The notes: generated by a model not told the origin, from the sequence alone. 64,000 bases of DNA from Liopterus haemorrhoidalis (GCA_963971575.1 OZ020611.1:149074419-149138418), one strand, 5' to 3'. Positions 35,809-47,883 are shown, counted from the stretch's first letter. Translations and numbers: made by a program.

Positions 35809-35983
35809 CTTGAGACGTCTCTAGATGGAAGACGTGTGTTCTTCTTAAAAAAATATCAACATTTATGGTTTTTAATATGTTCTCACAATTTGTTATCAGT
35901 TACTAAACCTAAAAAATCCTTAAATGTGTGAAAATTCTCACTTCACATCAATTTTTATAAAATATATTTTTTTTTCCTGGGGT

Positions 35984-36051
35984 GTCATTTTTAGGATTTT
36001 GTAGGTATGACCAAAAAAACCCTTATACCGTCATTTTGTCGTCTGTCTGCC

Positions 36052-36098
<47 letters not shown>

Positions 36099-37052
36099 TC
36101 GGTAAAAATTGTAGCCAAACGGCTAAACCTAGAGAGTTGAAATTTGCCATTTTTATACAACTCTTTGACCCGCACATAGGAAAAATACTAAAATATATCC
36201 CCCTAAAAATATAAACAAATATGTGCTCATCGAAAAAGAAAATATATTTTTTTTATATTCTGAGTAGGGTATCAAATGAAAGCCCATGGTACGTGGATTA
36301 ACGATCAAATTTTTATTTTTGCAAAATAAATTATTATGACGCGATTTTTGCCAAAATTGTGCAAAAAAAAAATTGTCCCACACCCTGTAGCTCAAATGGT
36401 TTAAACTGAAAATCTGAAAAAATTCTAAGTAATGTACGTTGGTGTGAACCGAAATAGTACAACAGGAATTTTTTATCAGATTATGTTTTTGAAAAAAAAA
36501 AAAAACATTTTTTGTGTTTTTTTGCTAATAATGTACACAACTTATAGTTATGTAACAAGCTAGAATAGAAGTTATATCCTGGCGTAGTGGTTATGGCGCT
36601 AGATTCTTACCCAGTTAAATCAGTTCAATCCCTGCGAGAGGAGACAATATTATTTTTTGTTTTTTTTTTTTGCATTTTTATTTTGTTTAAATTATTTTTT
36701 CAAAATTCTAGTCATATTTTAATTTTTAAAAGCGTAAATTTAATAACCAGTGGAAATTGTTGAACTAATAATTTAATTCTGTTTCAATGTACACGAAATC
36801 AGAGGGGCGGAGCTTATAACAACCAATAGAAGCCATAGGCGCAATTTTCAAAATCTTAATGAACCTTGCTATATAAAAAAAAAAAAATACTGCACATATT
36901 TAGAAACCTAAATAATGGTATTAGGTATTCGAATTAAAATTAACAAAAAAATATTTTAACCTTAAATTTGTTTTGGCATCCCAAATAATTATCATTCACT
37001 TACTAAATACCTGCGAAACCCTGAAATGTGTGAAAAGTCACACTTCACATCA
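35984..37052 (+). repeat. (GTCT)n-associated dispersed repeat, copy 1
   Basis: From gattttgtaggtatgacc through a (GTCT)n run (36041-36098), then gtagccaaacggctaaacct and agagttgaaatttgcc, a tRNA-like block and the end gtgtgaaaagtcacacttca. The same order occurs inverted at 58975-60022. A second copy of the terminal sequence lies just left of it at 35905-35950. The microsatellite plus agggtt-like start resembles repeats known from many arthropods. Confidence 0.8.
36577..36642 (+). repeat. tRNA-like module (A and B boxes) inside the repeat
   Basis: ctggcgtagtggttatggcg matches an A box and cagttcaatccctgcg a B box, about 30 bp apart, as in tRNA genes and SINEs. The cloverleaf is imperfect, so it is not called a functional tRNA. 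Copy 2 has a diverged counterpart at 59399-59466. Confidence 0.65.
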
Positions 37053-37109
37053 TTTTTTTTTTTTCTTTAGTAGAAAGTGTGCCACGTAGTCAAAAAGGTT
37101 GGAAGGCAC

Positions 37110-38336
37110 TGATACCTAAGAAAATTGTATCTAGATGCCAAAAATGTTTGTATCTAGATACAGCTAGATACTTTTGAAAAATCACTGTAAAATGAAAATA
37201 CCATATTTTTACCAAACAAAGAGTGCATGTTAATCAGTATTATACAGGCTGTTCAAAAATGACAGTGACGTCACAAAAAGCCCACTAAATTCAAGGTAAA
37301 ACACTATTTTAAGAACTAAATTTGTACTAAATAACGTATGTATATTAATGTTAGCCATATGTGCTGACGTATGAGCTGCGCATCTATAAGACTAATGTTA
37401 GTCTTATATATACGCAGCTATGTTCTTGTTATGAGGATGTTCCTTTCAATCAAATGTTAGCCATAATTGAAGTGGAATTCGTGTAATGTCACGATCATTT
37501 TTATATCTGATAAGAAACATGTGATTTTTTTTTTTCTCATTCCATAAAAATTTAATTTACAAACAAAATTTCAGTTGACATTCTCACGCATACAAATTAA
37601 ATTAAGATGAACTTTTAATAATATACATACTTATCTTACTGATTAATAAATAAACTTAATATCCACACTAGCATGGCCGGCCCTTGGGTGAGGCGGACTA
37701 GAGCCAGGCCTCAAGTGAAGAAATGCCTCAAAAAAATTATCAAAGTGTATTTTCAATCACTGGATACTTTTGAATGGCCTTAATTTGTCTTGCCCAAGGC
37801 TTCACAAAACCACGGTCCACTCCCAAACTACTTGTGTGGATATAATTTTTCACATGTTTTTAGTAAATTGCTCATCGCAATAGCAACAATAATTATTCAA
37901 AAACTTAGTTTTCGTTAATAATGACTCATTTTCCTTAAGTGTTGTATCTACTATTGTGGTACTAAATACCTACTATTTTTACGGCCGTTCAAAAGCTACG
38001 AAAAACGAGTGAGCATTTTTTTTTTTGACATTCCGTATAAATTTACTTTGTTAACGTCAGAATTTCAATTGTTTTCTGAATTTTGTTTATAGTAAAAATA
38101 AAATATTTAAAACGACAATTTATAATTTAACTATTATATCAGCTCGATATCACGGTATAAAATTAAAGTAACGATCAAAGTATCTGATATACAGATACAA
38201 GATACTTAAATTGAAATATCTAGATACAGATACAGATACATATTTCAAAAAGTATCTAATTTGTATCTAGATACTTGAAAAAGTATCTAGTTACTGAATC
38301 TAGATACTTGTAACTAGATACATTACAACACTGTTA
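37110..38336. repeat. Repeat bounded by gtatctagatac-rich ends
   Basis: Both ends (37114-37175 and 38180-38336) are full of tatctagatac and its variants, in inverted arrangement, ending tacattacaacactg. This looks like a non-autonomous DNA transposon. Flanking duplications could not be matched. A smaller element with ends tatccacac and its inverse lies within, at about 37657-37853. Confidence 0.5.
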
Positions 38337-38339
38337 AGC

Positions 38340-39985
38340 TTAGTACATGATATAATAAATCGTTTTTCAATGCCTTATTTTTTTTAAATTACCCGCTATA
38401 TTTTTATAGTTATTTTTTATAAAAATTTAATAAAACATTCCACTTCCAACAAATACTTCCATCCATTTTCTTTAAGAGTGGAACAAACCATAATTATCAA
38501 ACCGATATTGTTATTTTGGTTTAGATAACAAGGAACGTTGCAGCACGTCCTATACGTATCGAATATTTTATTAGAACATCGACCGTCACAAGAAGCAAAG
38601 AGTGCTGTACAAAATTAAATTATATACCTAGTGACTCTCTTTGGCGTGACTTTACTACGTGTATAATCGGATTAAAAGCTAATTATTAAACTCAATGTAT
38701 TGTGAAGTTTTGCATTTTGCATTACATACCATTTCTTATTAAATCCGAACCCTGTGGCGTCCTAAGATTGTCATAGGTTTAGACATATTTCGATCAGTGA
38801 TGGATTCAATATCTAGGACTTCTGGAATTATTTCAATTAATTAAGACTTAAAAAAACAAAAATAAAAATGAGATTCAATATGGTAGAGTGGAACTAGAGA
38901 GGAGTTAAATAATAATTTCAAAAAGAAGGAATACGTATGTGTCGAGGGCATCCAAAGAACTTAAACATATATAATGAAACAATCCAAGCATGCGCAGAAT
39001 TTAGCTACTTAAACCAATTTACAAATGCCCTAATTTCCAAACGAGCAACTTTACGTCAGAGCAGGGGCGGATAGGCAGAACTAAACCGGCCCGGGCAAAT
39101 TGCGACATCGGCCCGAGAGTGAAGTAGAAAATAAAATTAATAACTAATAATAATACATTTTTTGAACGATTACAATTTTTTCACTTGCAAAGTGATTCAC
39201 TATTTATGTTTTTAATTTCGTCCTCTTCTTACTCACTTTGTATTATTTCTTAATTTTCCTCTTCATCTTGTTCATCGTTTTCGTATACTGTTTCGTCGAC
39301 ATGGTGAGAAGAAAAATTCTTAGTAATTGTAAGAATCGTCGTAATTAATCTTTACTGAAATTTTCTTTAAAATTTTTCAATAGTTCAACTAACTTTGTTA
39401 ACCTATTTGAAGGTATTCCATTTCTTACCTAGTCAAAACTTACAGGAGATGAAAGTACAATGTCAGCATATAACATTCCATTATTTCGAAATCTTTGTTC
39501 TTAACTGGAAACCAATATATCGAAAATTACATTGTGAATTTTAATTTCAAATTTATTTTGCAAATTTTCAATCTTAACCGTTATTCAGTAAAATTAATAC
39601 TTAATATTATGTCGATCTCTTCGTCGGATCTATTCTGTATCTTAAAAAGTTAAAAATTAACCTCAAGGTCGAAGTTAAAAAATTTAACCACGCCTTACAA
39701 TATTTTGTTATTCTGTAACTCTATGGCATTAAAATTTTAACCTAGGTGTGGTTAATTCAGTAGGTTATTCTTGAAATATTAACTCCAGCCAAATACATGG
39801 CGTTAACTTTTAACCAGCTGTAATTCTAACCTCTAAACGTCAAATAGCCAGAAAAAAAATGAGTACTAGAATATACATTTTTAGAATTAATCAGCAAGTC
39901 TATTTATTTTAAACCAATTATTACTAGAACAAATTGAAGATGAAGTTAATAAGTGAAAAATTAATATAGGTGAATAAAAAATATA
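38340..39985. other. AT-rich stretch with one MITE-like end
   Basis: 39063-39120 (caggggcggataggcag and a GC-rich run) resembles a single hAT MITE terminus without a partner. Otherwise nothing recognised. Confidence 0.4.
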
Positions 39986-39987
39986 TA

Positions 39988-41297
39988 CAAGGTGTCTCAA
40001 AAGAAATTTTATATTTAGTGGATCGATTTAAAAAAAAGTAAGCCGTATATAGAAAAAATGTTTATTAATTATTAAAATACACTTTTTGGGGATTTATTTC
40101 TTAAAAATAATATCGTCTAAATGTAGACCCTCGCGTTCTCGGCACTCATTTAATCGAAAAGTAAAATTACTTATGACGTCTCGGCAGGTGGACTCAGGGA
40201 TGGCTGCCATTTCGTGACGGATATTTTCTTTCAAATGCGCCAGTGACGTCGGTTTATTGGCGTAAACTTTAGATTTAAGATAACCCCATAGGAAAAAGTC
40301 CATAGGGGTTAAATCTGGACTGCGTGGAGGCCAATTTATGTCACCTCTCCGGGAGATCAATTTGCCTGAGAAAATTTCACGAACACGTGGCAGAGACATA
40401 TTGGACGTGTGTGAAGTTGATCCGTCCTGTTGGAACCATGTTCTTTGGTTATAGCCAGGAAAGTTTTGCAATTCAGGTACCAAGAAGTTGTCTAACATCT
40501 CCACATAACGCTCTGAATTCACTGTAACTGCACGCCCCCTTTCGTCTTCAAAAAAGTAAGGGCCGATAATTCCTCGCGCCGACATCGCAGCCCATACGGT
40601 CACTTTAGGCGAATGTAGGGGTTTCTGATGTTTGCGTTTCGGATTCGTTGCACTCCAGTAGCGGCAGTTCTGCTTATTTACGTGGCCATTAAGATGAAAA
40701 TGAGCTTCATCCGAAAACAAAATGTTGGTAAACGTTGAAAATCGCTCAATCACCGGATTTACGAAATTAAGCCTCTGACGGGCATCTTGGGGCTTTAATT
40801 CTTGCACCAATTGAATTTTGTAGGGGTGCAGCTTTAGGTCTTTGTGCATAATGCGATGTAATGATGATCTATGCACATTTAAAGCACTTGCGCGCTTCCG
40901 AATTGAAAGGTTCGGGTCGTCACGAACAGACTGATTAACATTCTCCACGTTTTCTACCGTTCTTGATGACCTAGGTCGCCCGGATTTTGATTTATCCAGC
41001 GTTGTACCAGTCTCTTCAAACTTTTTAACCCAATGTCGAATGAGAGGAATGCTTGGCGCATCATTTAAGTGGCGAAAACCTCGAATACTGCAGAATTTTC
41101 TACGCGCTACAGTCGCCGAATCACCGTTTTTGTAAAACTCTCGCACGCATAACGCGCGGTCTGCTCCCGAGAAACGCTCCATAGCGAGTGAATTCCCAAG
41201 AGCCAGGCTACCGATTGACATAACCCCCGCGCCCCTCGGATACGTTGCGTTCACGCAGTAAGCTAAATAAATATAAAATTTCTTTTGAGACACCTTG
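39988..41297 (-). mobile_element. Intact mariner-like element, 1310 bp, identical 30-bp ends
   Basis: The left terminus (39988-40017, starting caaggtgtctcaaaagaaat) and the right terminus (41268-41297) are exact inverted copies over 30 bp. TA flanks both sides (39986-39987 and 41298-41299). The only gene inside is an uninterrupted transposase. Perfect ends, intact target duplication and an open frame all argue for recent insertion. Confidence 0.96.
40094..41182 (-). CDS. Mariner-like transposase, apparently intact (362 aa, DD41D spacing)
   Basis: A complete frame starts MERFSGADRALCVREFYKNG. An upstream in-frame ATG at 41302 is rejected because it lies outside the element and the frame would begin by translating the terminal repeat. 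In order: paired helix-turn-helix regions (about residues 1-60 and 70-125) with KSGRPRSSR between them (66-74), then a DDE catalytic domain. Its three acidic residues are Asp158 (FSDEAHF), Asp253 (WFQQDGSTSH) and Asp295 (SPDLTPMDFFLWG). By count, 41 residues separate the last two, where classic mariners have 34. The WPPRSPDLTP..FFLWG string is typical of DD41D-type insect relatives of mariner. The product should bind the 30-bp ends and cut and paste the element into TA. No stop, frameshift or lost key residue is seen, and the C-terminus (LDDIIFKK) is complete. Confidence 0.95.
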   Translation of the reverse strand: MERFSGADRALCVREFYKNGDSATVARRKFCSIRGFRHLNDAPSIPLIRHWVKKFEETGTTLDKSKSGRPRSSRTVENVENVNQSVRDDPNLSIRKRASALNVHRSSLHRIMHKDLKLHPYKIQLVQELKPQDARQRLNFVNPVIERFSTFTNILFSDEAHFHLNGHVNKQNCRYWSATNPKRKHQKPLHSPKVTVWAAMSARGIIGPYFFEDERGRAVTVNSERYVEMLDNFLVPELQNFPGYNQRTWFQQDGSTSHTSNMSLPRVREIFSGKLISRRGDINWPPRSPDLTPMDFFLWGYLKSKVYANKPTSLAHLKENIRHEMAAIPESTCRDVISNFTFRLNECREREGLHLDDIIFKK

Positions 41298-41302
41298 TAC
41301 AA

Positions 41303-43610
41303 ATGCTTTTCAGGATATCAGTTCGAGTTAAACAAAAGCAACTGAGTGATATGTGTGATCCCTTAAATTTATCTGAACGAATATTATAAAATACTTTCAG
41401 TGGAGTTTCATCCTTAAATAACATTGTCATATTATGTACAACACAAATTGCAATTATTACTACACGACTTGTCATTTTTTTTCCCTAAACCCATAGACAA
41501 ACATGGAAATCGTCTTTTTAAGACTCGGAAAGATCTTTCTATGGTATTTCTTGTCATTACGTGTGCTGCGTTGTAGTTCTATTCAGGGTTTGTGTATGGA
41601 TTGTGTACAAGAGTTAATAACCAACTGCAGGGATATAAAATTAAAGGATAGTCATTTAAAATACGTGGACGAGGAATCAGGTGCACAGCAATGTTTAAAA
41701 ATTCATCTGATGACTCGCAAATAATTTTATAATCTATGTTATAATCTATGATATTATTAAATATTAATAAAACTTATACACACTTCTTCCAATATCTGAA
41801 ATTTTGTATGTGAAAATATTTACATAACTTACCTTTTCTATTTTCTTTATATTAAATTTAAATATTTGATATAAAAATTAGTAAAACTATGGTAACAATG
41901 TTAAATATTTAGCGCAGCCTCAGACCTATGTTAAAATAGCAGAGGGTTTAATTCTTTGCTAAATTTAACATTGCTTTATGGAACGCAAAACTGTACTTAA
42001 CAACGAAATTAAAATTTAACAGCGTTGCTAAAATTTAGCATTGCTTTATGAAACCGGCCAGTAAAATTTCTAATAACCAACTTAACAGTAAAATATCATG
42101 GTCTTCTCAGATGAGGAAATATCGTGAATAGATTAACAGTTTTATACCATGAGTACAAAAAGAAATTACATAAGGGTTGGCTGGGGAAAAATAAAATAAT
42201 GTCTATTATAAGCTTTATATAATAATTGACTGACTAATTTTCAATAGAAATTTATGACAACAACAGTGATGACAGTTATTTAATTGACAGTTAAAGCTTG
42301 CAGTACACATTATTTTATTTTTCCACAGCCAACCCTTATGTAATTTATTTTTAAACACATGGTAGAAATATTGATATAATAATCGTTCTTTTTTTGTTCG
42401 ATGTTTTTCCAATATCGTTGTATCGTTTCCAATATTGTTATCATCCAACAATCAATATCTTCTAAAACAATGCTTATCCTTAGTAAATACGTGGTGTTTC
42501 TACAGAGCAAATTTCAATAGAGCCACGTAAGATGCATTAGAAGCTTGAATACTGATTTTGATTTCTTGTTGAACCTTGTCTCTTCAATCGTACTTCCCAG
42601 TTTCTTGTTAGCTATTTAATTTTCCAGATATCGATAACAAGACAATGCAATCGACAGACAAATATTTCTCATAATTCTGACATTTTACGCGAACATAAAT
42701 AACAATATAATATTTTCATTGCGGAACTTTGCCGTTTAAGAATCTATACAAAATTGCATTTTTATGCCATATTCTTAACAATGACAGCAAGAAAGAAACA
42801 GTAAACTAATGATATTGTATAGCATACACATGTTTAGTAAGAAAGTCATAAATATCTAATTTGTAATAAATTACAAGAACTTTTTATTGTTGAAAATAAA
42901 TAACTGTTTTCTAATAAATTAAGAAATGTTTATGTGACAGTGCATAAATTAAGACGGGTGATTTTTCTAAAAACTAAACGAGACTTGATAATAAATTAAA
43001 AACTCGGTGAATTGTATATAAATAAATTAATAGTATTTATTGATCATCGTTAATCGTTATAGCAGCACATTCTATTGCTAAATATGGTATTGAAATCAAA
43101 CACAGTTTTTTTGAGTTACCTGGAATCGCCTTACCAGAAAATAATATCTGCTGACATTATGGGTGATGACCGGCTACAAACTGAATACGAATTATAGATT
43201 TATTTCAGATTAATTCTATTATGCAGTGTCTCTTAAACTTACGTTTAAAACTATTCACACATTGTATACTGGCTTAAACAAAAGCGTCTTAGCCGAATTT
43301 GTACTATGCCTCAAATATATTCCAATACGTTGGCTACATGACAATTTTCCGTTTGCCTAATAATGTGGAAGATAAGCAGGTGGCCTAAACCGAATGCCTC
43401 CAACGCTGGCATACCCAAACATTCAGTATATCGACATATGTCAAAAGGATCTTCCAACCAAGGGCGGCTTCTATGTAAGGGCAAATGGACAATGCCTCAC
43501 CAACAAAAATGAATACTGTTATGTGGGTGGTTTGATTGAGACAACTCCTGGTTTCAACATAACAAATTTATTAAATATGTATATCACATTTACAATATAT
43601 GGTTTGAATT
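41303..43610. other. AT-rich stretch, no supported gene
   Basis: 41890-42060 contains a MITE-like segment ending gcattgctttatgaaaccgg, similar in kind to 45592. A 73-codon frame (41503-41724) and the frame from 43394 have no known domain. No gene called. Confidence 0.4.
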
Positions 43611-43616
43611 TTCCAT

Positions 43617-43923
43617 GGAGCAGGGGAAGTCTTCGATCCACCCCCCGGTGTTGGCCAGAATCGGCTTGGACCTATCTCCGAGGCGGGGGCTATCCATCCG
43701 GGAGTCGAGGAGCCTGGAGAAGTCTTCTCCCACTCACATGGTGACTACATGCTTGGCTTCACCCTCGGTACAAGTATTTGGCGTCAGTGTCTTGGTCGTC
43801 ATCTTGTGGACTAATACATGCAGCGGAGTTGGCTATGTTCCACTGCTTCCATATTCTGTTTCATCCAGCCCTTTTGTAACGAAAGTTTAACCCAGTTCCA
43901 ATATTCATTCGTCATGAGAAATA
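43617..43923 (+). repeat. Dispersed GC-richer repeat, copy 2 of 2
   Basis: Collinear with 18922-19206. The shared frame reads LARIGLDLSPRRGLSIRESR and SLEKSSPTHM here. The frame is uninterrupted from an ATG at 43615 to 43890 (91 codons) in this copy, but there is no known domain. Confidence 0.7.
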
Positions 43924-44230
43924 CTTCCTCATTACGAAAATGCGGTGTATGCATTTCGTAATCAGGCCACATACGTCAGACGCTGACAAATAGTTTTATA
44001 ATCAGACAGCTGACCGTCGCAATGTCTAGATGTCGTAATCCTGACCTAGGATGTGACAATAGTATTATATTTTTAAATGTTAACATTGTAAAATGTTGTT
44101 TTAAGATATTAAGATTCTTATTTCAGTCTTTAATTTAAATCTTTAAAGCTAAGACCTTGTTTATTTTTATATGCTCTACTCAATTTGAATTCGCGCGATA
44201 GTTCACACCGCAGCGCACCCATTTTTCTGG
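43924..44230. other. Unassigned stretch
   Basis: No gene or bounded element recognised. Confidence 0.4.
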
Positions 44231-44234
44231 CATT

Positions 44235-44470
44235 CAACTATTTTATCGGCCTATTTCTGCAACGAGGCAAATTGCCTATGCCAGGGGGCGAGCTCCTGCA
44301 CCTGGATGAGGGGTGAATGATTTTGAAAATGGGAGTAATGTAAACATATTATTCTCGCCCGAATAATATCACCAACGAAGGAGGCTTGAACCACCGACCG
44401 CCCAGCCCAGACTGTATATTCCACCAGTCTAAACTGCACGACTCAATGCGCTCGGCTACTCAGTTGGCAC
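44235..44470 (-). repeat. tRNA-derived SINE
   Basis: On minus, gagtagccgagcgcattgag matches an A box and gtggttcaagcctcc a B box. Between them is a long variable region like that of Ser/Leu-type tRNAs. A non-tRNA body follows down to about 44235. No target duplication was fixed. Confidence 0.7.
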
Positions 44471-44474
44471 ATAA

Positions 44475-45115
44475 ATAAAGTTAAAAATAAATAAGTTAAA
44501 AAGTATTTTAATAAAAATATGAATGAAATAAATGGATTTATGGAAGGTGGAAGTGTAAAGAAAAATGTTTTTTCTATTTCGCTTGTTTAATTGTTAATGA
44601 TATTGTTATCGATAAAGAATAGGTCGAGAGAGGTGTTGTTGATTTAAAATATTTACACAAAAAGGCTAAAAACATAACTATACTTAGTGCAGTGCATGTT
44701 AAGAGCTATGTGAAATTTAATATTTTAGCAAAAACTAGCATACGAATTTGTAGAATTTTTTTATGTATTGCTTCAAAGGCTATTTGCCTACACAGCCCAA
44801 TAAATGCCACATGGTTGATCTGAACCACAGAGTAAACAAACTTTGTTTATTTACTCTGTGATCTGAACAATCTTCAATATGAAAACAAAACTGTATAACT
44901 GGTAAGCTTATTTTTTATTATTGTTCAATCTTTGATTGCCCTTCCAGTTGCTTAGCCATGGAGGCGCCACTGCTTCCATTAATGGAATGTGTTTCCAACA
45001 CAAGATCAGAAATAAGAGACAGCAAATATATCTAGTGAAATAATGTCTTGCTATTATATGGGTCTAAACATGAATATTAGTAACAAATGATGACATAACA
45101 AAGGCTGTGTCAGAA
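44475..45115. other. AT-rich stretch, nothing recognised
   Basis: A local inverted repeat (ccacagagtaaacaaac and its inverse, 44824-44863) forms a short hairpin. No gene. Confidence 0.4.
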
Positions 45116-45123
45116 CTAAGACA

Positions 45124-45497
45124 CTAAAGGGCGTATCACACTAGAACACTATCCAAGATTTATTTTGTAAGTCTTCTTCCAGGTTTCAAGTCTTCAAGTC
45201 TTCAGCTCTCACACGCGAAACAGGGAAAAGTAACTTGCGTCTGCGTACATAACGTTAACAATACACCCATTTCACTTGATCTGACTGAGAGGGAGAGGCC
45301 GCGCACGCGCATTTGAAGACATGGACTTCGTCTGTCTTCTAGAGACAGGAGAAATATATCTCGCTGTATTTGCTCAGACTTAAAGACCTAGGTTTTTTGT
45401 CATGCTATCAGACACACAAGACTTCCATTCGAATGCAAAGACTTTAATTTTCCATGTTTATACTTGAATAATAACTCTAGTGTGATAAGGCCTTTAG
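45124..45497. mobile_element. MITE, 374 bp
   Basis: Ends ctaaagggcgtatcacactag and its inverse with two differences (ctaaaggccttatcacactag). The core is non-coding. No target duplication could be matched. Confidence 0.75.
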
Positions 45498-45591
45498 ATT
45501 TTTTGACGCGGTGCATTCCTTCTGGGCCAGGCTTTAGCGTACTGTTAGCTTGAATAAGAGATTTAAAGAAGAAATAAAATAATTCTCTAAG

Positions 45592-45717
45592 GTCCGGTTA
45601 CATAAAAGTAACTCATTGAAATCTCATTAAAATGCATTGCGTTGCTAGGCAATTTTGTGTTTTGCATCGAGTTTTAGCTTACATCTAGTTTTAAGACTTT
45701 TATGCAACCGGGCATTA
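45592..45717. mobile_element. Short MITE, about 126 bp
   Basis: ccggttacataaaagt at the left and acttttatgcaaccgg at the right are inverted, with one mismatch over 16 bp. Non-coding. Confidence 0.65.
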
Positions 45718-46083
45718 GAATGTTGTATTACTTATTAATTATCCTACATTCGTAAAAATTTGCAGCCCGATAACTCTGCGAGCTGGGTGCAGTGCTCATC
45801 AGACTTGAAGATCAAGCATTGTGGTCGTCATGGTGGAAAAAAAAACTTTTCCTGTCTTATCCTACTTCTACTAGTTTATTTAATATATTCTTTGTGATGT
45901 CTAGCCAGCGTTGTGTACACCTTCCATGTTTTCTCTCCCCACAAACTTATATCCGGCCTATGGTCTTCTCTAAATATTCGACTGATTTGCTATAAGTATT
46001 GTAAAATGCGAGTATGCACTAAACACGAGCTGAGAAAAATCTGCGAAAAAATGTTTCTAAAAAACCTTTCACAAGACTAGTTT

Positions 46084-46353
46084 TTGGCCAGTAAAAACAT
46101 TCCTGTGGCTTCTCAGCCTCCTTATTCGCCTGACTTGAGTCCTTGTGACTTTTTCATCTTCCCAAGATTGAAAAATCGCCTCAAGGGATGTCGTTTTGGG
46201 ACACTCGAAAACATTCAAACGTCCGTAATGGATCAGCTGAAAGCAATTCCACTAACCGAGTTCCAGCACTACTATGAGGATTGGAAGAACCGTATCCAGC
46301 GCTGCGTGGCTTTCCAAGAAAGGTATTTTGAGGGAGACAATACTGAATTATAA
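46084..46353 (+). pseudogene. C-terminal fragment of a mariner-type transposase
   Basis: An open frame of 89 codons reads PPYSPDLSPCDFFIFPRLKN, RLKGCRFGTLENIQTSVMDQ, then WKNRIQRCVAFQERYFEGDN. This is the third catalytic block (Asp in PCDFF) and the C-terminus of a mariner transposase. The upstream two thirds are missing, so it is a truncated relic. The 3' sequence (acacacctcgtag near 46414) looks like the retained right terminus. It is distinct from the other copies. Confidence 0.88.
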
Positions 46354-46424
46354 TTCAATTCGAATAAAAAAAAATTTAAACATCAGTCCGGTTACTTAAT
46401 TTACACACCTCGTAGGTACATTTA

Positions 46425-47309
46425 TTAAAAACTAAATGTGCCGACTGTCATGTTATTAGAACTAACCCCTTGCTGAATTAGTTGATTTTCGCAGCCCTAC
46501 TTAACTTTTGTACATATTCACCATTTATATATAAGTTTAGTTGTTATACATTACTACTGATGACGATCATATGGCAGTCGAACTGTACGTCTAGTTTTTA
46601 ACAAACATATAGGTATATTGAAGGAAACATACAGCGTCTCATTCAGAATTGACACCATAACACAGTTCAAGATTTAGCTTATAAAGCGTTATTAGTTAAT
46701 TCATTTTGCTAGAAATTGTCATCATTATATATAACCCAATACTGCAGTTTGTGCTTAATTGGTTTCACTAAAAAAGAAACACTCAAAAACGTAGACCTCT
46801 ACCACCTGGAATGCTACTAATGTTATTTGGGTTTGCAGAAAGTATCTGTTATATGTAACTGTGAAATTATTATTCATGAGTGCGAATTGAGCTGGTGACA
46901 GGAGAGCAGGGAGCAGAGAGCACAGCTGGGGCACTTGACGCCAGCCGTGACCTATGACTTCCTGAAGCACTCAGGAACTGGCCTGGCATGCCCTGGCCCT
47001 ACAGACACACTTTCATTCACTACTAGCGAGATAAACAACTCACTCACACTCATTCTAAATATTTGGTTCACACGTTGGGTTTTCAACAATTTCATTGAAA
47101 ATGTATTGTAAGTATCAAGACTCGAAGCTTAGTTTTTTGACTAAACAATCTATTTTATACTTGTCATATTTTTTAAATATATATATATATAATGTCACTA
47201 CGATCACGGGGAAAATAATAATCTGATATATAAAAATAGTTATTTAATATAAATTATTTTTAATAGTATTTTATATAGACGCTACAATATCGTGGTCTGT
47301 TGCATCTTA
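46425..47309. other. Unassigned stretch
   Basis: 46880-47040 is richer in G+C and non-repetitive, with no clear frame. Otherwise AT-rich with nothing recognised. Confidence 0.4.
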
Positions 47310-47469
47310 CTTATAAGTAGACTTACCATAGTATTTTTTTCTCAAACCGGGACAATTTTGAGAATTTGCTCAAAACAGAAAGTAGTTCCTTGTACGCTAC
47401 GTAAAGTACTTGATGATTGAAAAGGCTAAATAACGGAGTGGTTAACAAAAAACAAAAATTACTTAGTAA

Positions 47470-47883
47470 CAGTGGCGTACGCAAGGGGGGATTAGGAGAT
47501 AAATCCCCTTCCGAAAATTCGAAAAGAACTAATATTATAACTACCACATTTCAAATTATGGAAGAAGGCGGTTGTACGGGTTGCGGACAGCAATGAAAAC
47601 TAATCAAATCAGCTGACAAGTTTCGAATAAGTTTTATTCTTCATCGGAGCTACAATAGGATAATTAATATAAGTGTTAATTAATACACTTATATTAATTA
47701 TCCTATTGTAGCTCCGTAGCTCCTAAGTTTTCATTGCTGTCCGCAACCCGTACAACCTCCTTCTTCCATTAGTATCTACTAACACGACTACTCCACATTT
47801 CAAATTATGTGCCTTTTCAATATGTATAAATTCAGATGTTGTGAAAAATTCCCCCCTGAAATAATTTTCTGCGTACGCCACTA
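47470..47883. mobile_element. hAT MITE, 414 bp, carrying a double hairpin
   Basis: Ends cagtggcgtacgcaag and the inverse of tagtggcgtacgcaga. Flanks CTTAGTAA and CGTAGTAA match at seven of eight bases. It inserted into the hAT element at 47318. Confidence 0.85.
47558..47769. repeat. Double fold-back hairpin
   Basis: Outer arms 47558-47601 and 47726-47769 pair over 44 bp with one mismatch. Inner arms 47646-47676 and 47685-47715 pair perfectly over 31 bp around an 8-nt loop. Unpaired spacers of 44 and 10 nt separate them. Confidence 0.95.

Noticed and set aside
36577..36642. Functional tRNA gene
   Set aside because: A and B boxes are present but the cloverleaf arms do not pair well, and the block is part of a dispersed repeat.
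41182..41302. Upstream ATG extending the intact transposase to 402 codons
   Set aside because: The extension starts outside the element and translates its terminal repeat; MERFSGADRALC is the natural start.
43394..43744. 116-codon frame from 43394
   Set aside because: Its second half is the wrong-frame reading of the dispersed repeat; the first half has no known domain.
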